Source: a virus. From it: DNA of 64,000 nt. Each line of letters starts with the position of its first letter. Position 1 is the first letter of the stretch. Positions 59,308 through 64,000 of this stretch are shown here, one piece after another. The notes under the pieces were generated by a model that made no database searches, was not told the DNA's origin, and saw nothing but the letters and a program-made list of their open reading frames with translations. A program made the position numbers and the translations under genes. The stretch lies in IMG/VR virus record IMGVR_UViG_3300023184_004198, positions 62,001 through 126,000 of that record; one strand, 5' to 3'.

Positions 59308-60549
59308 ATGAAAAAAATTGGTTTTATTGGGATCGGCAAACTGGGTCTCGATTGTGCAGAAGTCATGGCTGAAAAGCATGAAGTGCGTGGTTACGATATT
59401 TACCCACGAACCAGCGACTCAGTAAAAGTCTGCGACATCAACGAGTTAGTGAATGAAAGCGAATGGATTTTTATCGCTGTGCCCACACCACATGCCGAAG
59501 GCTACGATGGATCGGTACCAAGTTCACACATGGAACCTAGAGACTTTGGACATGATGCTGTGATTGATGCCATCAAGAATGTAAACCGGTATGCAACCAC
59601 ACCCAAAAAGGTTGTACTAATCTCTACAGTGTTGCCTGGCACCACACGCAAACATTTTTATCCACTGCTGGATAGCAAGCATCAGTTTTTGTACAATCCT
59701 TACCTCATTGCCATGGGCAGTGTGAAGTGGGACATGGTCAATCCTGAAATGGTCATGATTGGCACAGAAGATGGCAACCCCAATGCTCTAGCAGGTGAAC
59801 TGATCGACTTGTACAAGACCATCATGCAAAATGATCCACGCTATGAAATTGGCACCTGGGACGAATGCGAAGCCATCAAGATCTTCTACAACACATTTAT
59901 TTCAGCCAAGGTTGGTCTTGTGAACATGATTCAAGACTTTGCCTTGCGTATTGGCAACATCAATGTGGACGTTGTGACAGATGCACTAGCACGTAGCACC
60001 ATGCGTATCATGGGACCCAAATACATGACAGCAGGCATGGGCGATGCAGGTGCTTGCCATCCTCGAGACAACATTGCCTTGCGTTGGTTGGCCAAGGAAT
60101 ACAACATTGGCTACGACTTGTTTGACACTGTGATGCATGCTCGTGAGGTGCAGGCCAAGAACTTGGCCATGTACTTGTTGGACCTGTCAGTAATGCACGA
60201 CAACTTGCCTATTGTGATTCACGGCAAAGCCTACAAGCCTGATGTAGAGTACTGCATTGGCTCATACTCAACACTTGTGGGACACTACATTGAACAAGAA
60301 GGTCGCAAGGTTGTTTATGTTGACCCGCTTGCTGATGATCCTACCAATGTGGTTGAAAACGTGGACACACCTGCAATCTTTTTGTGGGCACACAACCGCA
60401 AGATCACTTATGAATACACAGGTGATCAATTAGACACACAACCCTACTGCGACATCAAGCCTGGCAGCATCATTGTCGATCCATGGCGCAAACTCAAATC
60501 AACCCCTGAGGTAGAAGTTGTCCACTACGGTAACACCCGAGTTCATTAA
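59308..60549 (+). CDS. UDP-glucose/GDP-mannose 6-dehydrogenase-like protein
   Basis: A 413-residue protein. GFIGIGKLGLDCA is the NAD-binding loop, FIAVPTPH and STVLPGTT follow, NTFISAKVGLVNM holds the catalytic Lys/Asn, and GDAGACHPRDN holds the catalytic Cys. The usual GGxCFPKD is changed to GACHPRD. This fold oxidises a sugar nucleotide to the uronic acid, for example UDP-glucose to UDP-glucuronate. SD AAAGGAA. Could feed either a surface glycan or, together with Agt, glucuronosyl lipids. Confidence 0.85.
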   Translation: MKKIGFIGIGKLGLDCAEVMAEKHEVRGYDIYPRTSDSVKVCDINELVNESEWIFIAVPTPHAEGYDGSVPSSHMEPRDFGHDAVIDAIKNVNRYATTPKKVVLISTVLPGTTRKHFYPLLDSKHQFLYNPYLIAMGSVKWDMVNPEMVMIGTEDGNPNALAGELIDLYKTIMQNDPRYEIGTWDECEAIKIFYNTFISAKVGLVNMIQDFALRIGNINVDVVTDALARSTMRIMGPKYMTAGMGDAGACHPRDNIALRWLAKEYNIGYDLFDTVMHAREVQAKNLAMYLLDLSVMHDNLPIVIHGKAYKPDVEYCIGSYSTLVGHYIEQEGRKVVYVDPLADDPTNVVENVDTPAIFLWAHNRKITYEYTGDQLDTQPYCDIKPGSIIVDPWRKLKSTPEVEVVHYGNTRVH

Positions 60550-61045
60550 ATATCATATCCCAGTGTTTTGGGATGATGAATACAAACGGCTGGATTATGT
60601 CAATGAATCATTTAATGATCCAGCCAGTGTTGAACTGTGGACCAGTCAAGGCTATGCCAATCAGTTCACTGGTGACATGTGCGACATGCGCGGCCAACAA
60701 CCGCGATGGAACCGAACATTCTTAGACATCTATCGTGAAATGGGCTGGCAAGACATAGGCACCAGTTATTACAGAATGAACACTGGTACAGTGTTGCCTA
60801 TGCATCAAGACCTGTATGTGCGCTATGTCAAACTTTTTAATCTACAGGGCAAAGAACATCGCATACGCAGAGCCATTGTGTTTTTGGATGACTGGAAATC
60901 AGGACACTACTTTGAAGGTGCCCAAGCACCAGTCACACAATGGAAAGCCGGTGACGTGATTGAATGGATGTATGATGCACCGCACATGGCGGCCAACATT
61001 GGGCCCGAACCCCGATACACACTACAAATAACAGGATGGGTATGA
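60518..61045 (+). CDS. 2-oxoglutarate/Fe(II) oxygenase-like protein
   Basis: A 175-residue protein starting with TTG (60518), 32 bases inside the previous gene. VLPMHQDLYVRYV provides HxD, and PHMAANIGPEPRYTLQI provides the distal His and the Arg that binds 2-oxoglutarate. AIVFLDDWKSGHYFEG resembles the aspartyl-hydroxylase type. The end overlaps the amidinotransferase start (ATGA). The substrate is unknown. Confidence 0.7.
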   Translation: MSTTVTPEFIKYHIPVFWDDEYKRLDYVNESFNDPASVELWTSQGYANQFTGDMCDMRGQQPRWNRTFLDIYREMGWQDIGTSYYRMNTGTVLPMHQDLYVRYVKLFNLQGKEHRIRRAIVFLDDWKSGHYFEGAQAPVTQWKAGDVIEWMYDAPHMAANIGPEPRYTLQITGWV

Positions 61046-61962
61046 TTAGCACATACAACGAGTGGGATCCACTCAAACGGGCGGTGGTGGGTCGTGCTGA
61101 CACTGCCAACTGGCCTGTAAACGATCCAGTGTTCAAGAACGAGGGAGAGAAAACCACTTGGAAAGAAACGCCAGTGCCCGCAGGGCCAGTGCCACAGTGG
61201 ATCATTGATGAAGCCAATGAAGATCTTGACATATTGACTCGTACCTTAGAAGGCCTGGGTGTGCAGGTAGAACGCCCAGATCCTTGTTTGAACTTTCAAA
61301 CACATGACGGGCTCAGCGCCTACTGCCCCAGAGATCGATTGCTAGTGTACGGATCAACCATTGTGAATCCTGTGATGATGTATCCGTGCAGGGACATGGA
61401 AGCACAATGCTACTATGACATCATTGACGAAGCCGAACACTACCTGCACATGCCCAGACATGAAGGCATGGTACTGGAGGCAGCCAATGTGTGCAGACTC
61501 AATGATGCTTGGTTGGTGCTGGAATCAGCAGGCGGCAATAGAGCAGCCTTGAATTGGTTGCGTGAACAGTTTCCCCAAGTCAAGATCGAAATGTGCAACT
61601 TCTATGCTGGTGTGCATATTGATTCAACCATTGTGCCCATACGCGAAGGCTTGGTGCTGTTGAATGGCACCAGGGTAAACGAATCCAATTGTCCCGAAGT
61701 GTTCCGTTCGTGGGACAAGATCTATGTGGATGATGTAGTAGCACAAGGATTCTATCAGTATCCGTATGCATCAAAATGGGTTGGTATGAACATGTTGGCT
61801 GTGGATCCAAATACAGTTATTATGGACCGAAACCAACCCAACCTAATCAAACAGTTAGAACAACGTGGGTTCACAGTGATTCCGTTGGAATTACGCCACA
61901 GTCGCACCTTGGGTGGTGGATTCCACTGTGTTACACTGGATTTGGTACGAGAATCCAGTTGA
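61042..61962 (+). CDS. Amidinotransferase-like protein (glycine amidinotransferase family)
   Basis: A 306-residue protein. STYNEWDPLKRAVVGRAD, IIDEANEDLD and VERPDPCLNF match the start of AGAT-type enzymes. Later HIDSTIVPI gives the catalytic His and GGGFHCVTLD gives the nucleophile Cys. Such enzymes move an amidino group from arginine to an amine. It is shorter than vertebrate AGAT and follows an oxygenase-like gene. Possible role in making a modified guanidino compound. Confidence 0.8.
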   Translation: MISTYNEWDPLKRAVVGRADTANWPVNDPVFKNEGEKTTWKETPVPAGPVPQWIIDEANEDLDILTRTLEGLGVQVERPDPCLNFQTHDGLSAYCPRDRLLVYGSTIVNPVMMYPCRDMEAQCYYDIIDEAEHYLHMPRHEGMVLEAANVCRLNDAWLVLESAGGNRAALNWLREQFPQVKIEMCNFYAGVHIDSTIVPIREGLVLLNGTRVNESNCPEVFRSWDKIYVDDVVAQGFYQYPYASKWVGMNMLAVDPNTVIMDRNQPNLIKQLEQRGFTVIPLELRHSRTLGGGFHCVTLDLVRESS

Positions 61963-61987
61963 CCAATAAAGGCTGTTCATGTATAAT
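61959..61987 (+). promoter_or_regulatory. Sigma-70 promoter of uvdE, leaderless type
   Basis: TTGACC (61959-61964), spacer 17, TATAAT (61982-61987), then six bases to ATG 61994. This supports ATG 61994 rather than an in-frame ATG at 61979 that overlaps the promoter. Confidence 0.8.
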
Positions 61988-61993
61988 ACACAC

Positions 61994-63022
61994 ATGACTA
62001 CACCTAGAATTGGCTTTTGTTGCAAGTGGCTAAATGATCCCGCCGAATGTGGCGGCATGAAAGTCAATGCAGTGGACCGTGACTTAAACGGCAGATCAAC
62101 TACTATGAGGTGGCTCCGCGAGCATGCGGGCGAAGCCGAACAACGTCAGTGGGACATCATGAACCACAATGCTCGTGCGGCTGTGCTCCTTATTGAGCGT
62201 GTGGCCACACTGCCCCCTGAACGCAGAATGGTACGACTGGGCAGTGAAATGCTACAAGGCTACACTGAACCATCGTGGATTGACTGGTGGCAACGCCAGG
62301 AGATACAAGACCACTGTGCAAAGATCTTTGCACCCATTGGCGAGACTGCCCGACGTCTTGGTGTACGCATATCGTTCCATCCCGGACAGTTTTGTGTGCT
62401 GGCATCAGAGTCAGATGAAATTGTAGAACGCAGTATATTAGAGTTTGAATATCATGCAGACATGGCACGGTGGATGGGCTATGGCACGTCGTGGCATGAT
62501 CATGGTTTCAAGATCAATGTGCATTTGTCAGGCAAAGGCGGGCCTGAGAAATTCTTACGCACTCTGGGTAGACTCACACCCGAGGCGAGGAACTTAATCG
62601 CTATCGAGAATGATGAGATATCAAATGGCCTGGATACTGTTTTGCTTGTGGCTGAGCATGTTGCTCTTACGTTGGACGTCCATCACCACTGGATCAACTC
62701 CGGCGAATACATCACCCCTAGCGACCCTAGGGCACAGCGTGTCGTGGAGTCTTGGCGCGGTGTTCGTCCTGTACTTCACTACAGTGTTAGTCGTGAAGAC
62801 GTTTTGGTTGGTCACGATGACAGAACTAGACCCGATTTGGCTGACCTTCTTGCTAGAGGCTTTAAAAAGCAAAAGCTCCGCGCTCACAGCGATTTCATGT
62901 GGAACCATGCTGTGAATGACTGGGCATTGACTTTCGCTGACCAGTGGGACATACAAGTAGAGGCCAAAGGAAAAAATCTTGCTTCAGAGCAGTTGTACCA
63001 ACAATGGAGACAAAATGTATAA
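61994..63022 (+). CDS. uvdE: UV-damage endonuclease UvdE/UvsE
   Basis: A 342-residue TIM-barrel nuclease starting MTTPRIGFCCKWL. RISFHPGQFCVL, INVHLSGKGG, AIENDEI, TLDVHHHWIN and HSDFMWN supply the metal ligands seen in UVDE (His, Glu, Asp). It nicks DNA 5' of UV photoproducts and would repair sunlight damage in surface water. It has its own promoter and sits between two amidinotransferase-type genes; its stop overlaps the next start. Confidence 0.92.
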   Translation: MTTPRIGFCCKWLNDPAECGGMKVNAVDRDLNGRSTTMRWLREHAGEAEQRQWDIMNHNARAAVLLIERVATLPPERRMVRLGSEMLQGYTEPSWIDWWQRQEIQDHCAKIFAPIGETARRLGVRISFHPGQFCVLASESDEIVERSILEFEYHADMARWMGYGTSWHDHGFKINVHLSGKGGPEKFLRTLGRLTPEARNLIAIENDEISNGLDTVLLVAEHVALTLDVHHHWINSGEYITPSDPRAQRVVESWRGVRPVLHYSVSREDVLVGHDDRTRPDLADLLARGFKKQKLRAHSDFMWNHAVNDWALTFADQWDIQVEAKGKNLASEQLYQQWRQNV

Positions 63023-64000
63023 CGTATACCAACACTGGGATCCACTCAAAGTTTGTGTAGTAGGAAAATCATATCCGCCTGAGTTTTATTCTTGGATTAC
63101 CAAACCTGCTGTGCGAAGTTTGTTTGAAAAAATAGCCATCGAAACCGAAGAAGATTATCAAGTCATTATTAAAAAATTAAAAAGTTTTGGTGTAGAAGTA
63201 TTGAGACCTAACTTGCCTGCGAATTCATTTGTCAATGGTCAATTTGTAATGCCTCCAATGACTCCACGCGATGATACTGTTATGATTGGTGAAACATTCT
63301 ATTCTAAATTTAACTGGCACGAGGCTTCGTTTGAAGGTTTTTATAACAATGTCAAAGATACAAGCTGGCCAGAATGTGATTCTATTGAAAAGTTTTATCA
63401 TTTACCAAAACACATCCGAGACGAGTGTATTCAAGTACACAACATGCACAAATTTTTAGCTCGACACAAAAATATCAACGGAAATAACAGCAATGTGTAT
63501 CAAGATATTTTTGATCATGTTACATCTATTGGAAATCGTTTTGTAGAAGGTGCAGATTTAATTATCAACGGTGCCATGGTCACACGAATTGGTCGGGATT
63601 TGTATTTTGGAACAAAAAATTATGTAGAAGATCCATTTCGTATTATACAAGCAGTAGAAAAAGAATTTCCAGATAACAGAACTCATGTCGTTAATACTGG
63701 TGGTCATTCTGATGGAACTTATTGTCCTGTGTGCCCGGGTTTGATCATTAGTTTGTATGATGTGCCCACCTATGCTGACACCTTTCCGGACTGGGAAGTT
63801 GTGTATCTACCTGCTCAGGGATTTGATGCATTTGAAGACTTCATGGATCTCAAAGCCAAAAACAAAGGTAAATGGTGGATTCCAGGTTTTGAAAAAAACC
63901 AAGATGTCATTGACACTGTGGAAACTTGGCTAGGACATTGGACCGGCTATGTTGAAGAAACTGTATTTGATGTCAACATGTTGATCATTGATCCAAAAAA
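63015..64000 (+). CDS. Amidinotransferase-superfamily protein, partial (right edge)
   Basis: The ATG at 63015 overlaps the uvdE stop by eight bases and the frame is open to the window end (328 codons). YNVYQHWDPLKVCVVGK, VEVLRPNL and VMPPMTPRDDTVMIGE match the N-terminal half of the amidinotransferase/DDAH pentein fold, and VVNTGGHSDGTYCP looks like a His-containing active-site loop. The final Cys region is missing. It is more A+T-rich than uvdE. It may be a second amidinotransferase or a dimethylarginine/arginine hydrolase. Confidence 0.7.
   Translation, partial: MYNVYQHWDPLKVCVVGKSYPPEFYSWITKPAVRSLFEKIAIETEEDYQVIIKKLKSFGVEVLRPNLPANSFVNGQFVMPPMTPRDDTVMIGETFYSKFNWHEASFEGFYNNVKDTSWPECDSIEKFYHLPKHIRDECIQVHNMHKFLARHKNINGNNSNVYQDIFDHVTSIGNRFVEGADLIINGAMVTRIGRDLYFGTKNYVEDPFRIIQAVEKEFPDNRTHVVNTGGHSDGTYCPVCPGLIISLYDVPTYADTFPDWEVVYLPAQGFDAFEDFMDLKAKNKGKWWIPGFEKNQDVIDTVETWLGHWTGYVEETVFDVNMLIIDPK

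Noticed and set aside
1-64000. tRNA genes, integrase, insertion sequences, attachment sites
   Set aside because: None found on reading both strands; absence of tRNA is by eye only and would need tRNAscan-type confirmation.

Overview
The window reads as one piece of a large T4-like myovirus genome. T4-type replication and nucleotide genes (UvsW helicase, gp61-like primase, gp41-like helicase, NrdA/NrdB, ATP-dependent DNA ligase) lie among virion genes (PAAR tip, beta-helix tail spike, repeat-rich tail protein), and most genes touch or overlap by 1-8 bases. The host is probably a Gram-negative betaproteobacterium. The phage carries a signal-peptide porin of the betaproteobacterial Gram_neg_porin type ending in Phe, a PstS, and promoters of the host sigma-70 and PhoB types. 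The host is inferred from these genes only.

Layout. 1-2935: glycosyltransferase-like and surface-glycan-type genes. 2954-4640: two genes behind matching sigma-70 promoters, including an AAA ATPase, closed by tandem terminators. 4674-15899: hypothetical genes, a radical SAM enzyme, UvsW, a 192-residue protein carrying the collinear active-site motifs of DNA polymerase III alpha, primase and helicase. 15899-25566: a second radical SAM enzyme and virion-type genes, with a TATAAATA late promoter. 25577-28741: IscU, a B12/radical SAM enzyme, IscA and a PD-(D/E)XK nuclease. 28761-38939: tail spike, the nrdA/PRMT-like/nrdB/glutaredoxin block, a methyltransferase, PAAR and baseplate-type proteins. 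38961-45793: small genes behind conserved promoters, a fourth radical SAM enzyme, DNA ligase, a gamma-glutamylcyclotransferase-like gene and an SGNH hydrolase. 45803-46006: a promoter followed by an apparently untranslated, hairpin-rich RNA. 47876-50244: ClpX, ribosomal protein bS21, Hsp20 and ClpS.

52577-58042, mostly on the minus strand, is the standout region. It holds a PlcP-type phospholipase and an Agt-type lipid glycosyltransferase in one operon, plus a porin and PstS. Two near-identical Pho-box promoters (7-4-7 direct repeats, then 10 bases, then TTAAAT) drive plcP-agt and pstS. This looks like a virus-borne phosphate-starvation programme: strip phosphate from membrane phospholipids, replace them with glycolipids, and raise phosphate uptake. 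A UDP-glucose dehydrogenase-like gene at 59308 could supply UDP-glucuronate. 60518-64000 holds a 2OG-Fe(II) oxygenase-like gene, two amidinotransferase-superfamily genes and the UV-damage endonuclease UvdE between them.

Many promoters have their -10 box only 5-7 bases before an ATG, which predicts leaderless mRNAs. I saw no tRNA, CRISPR array, integrase, insertion sequence or attachment site. All calls are from reading the sequence; no database search was run.
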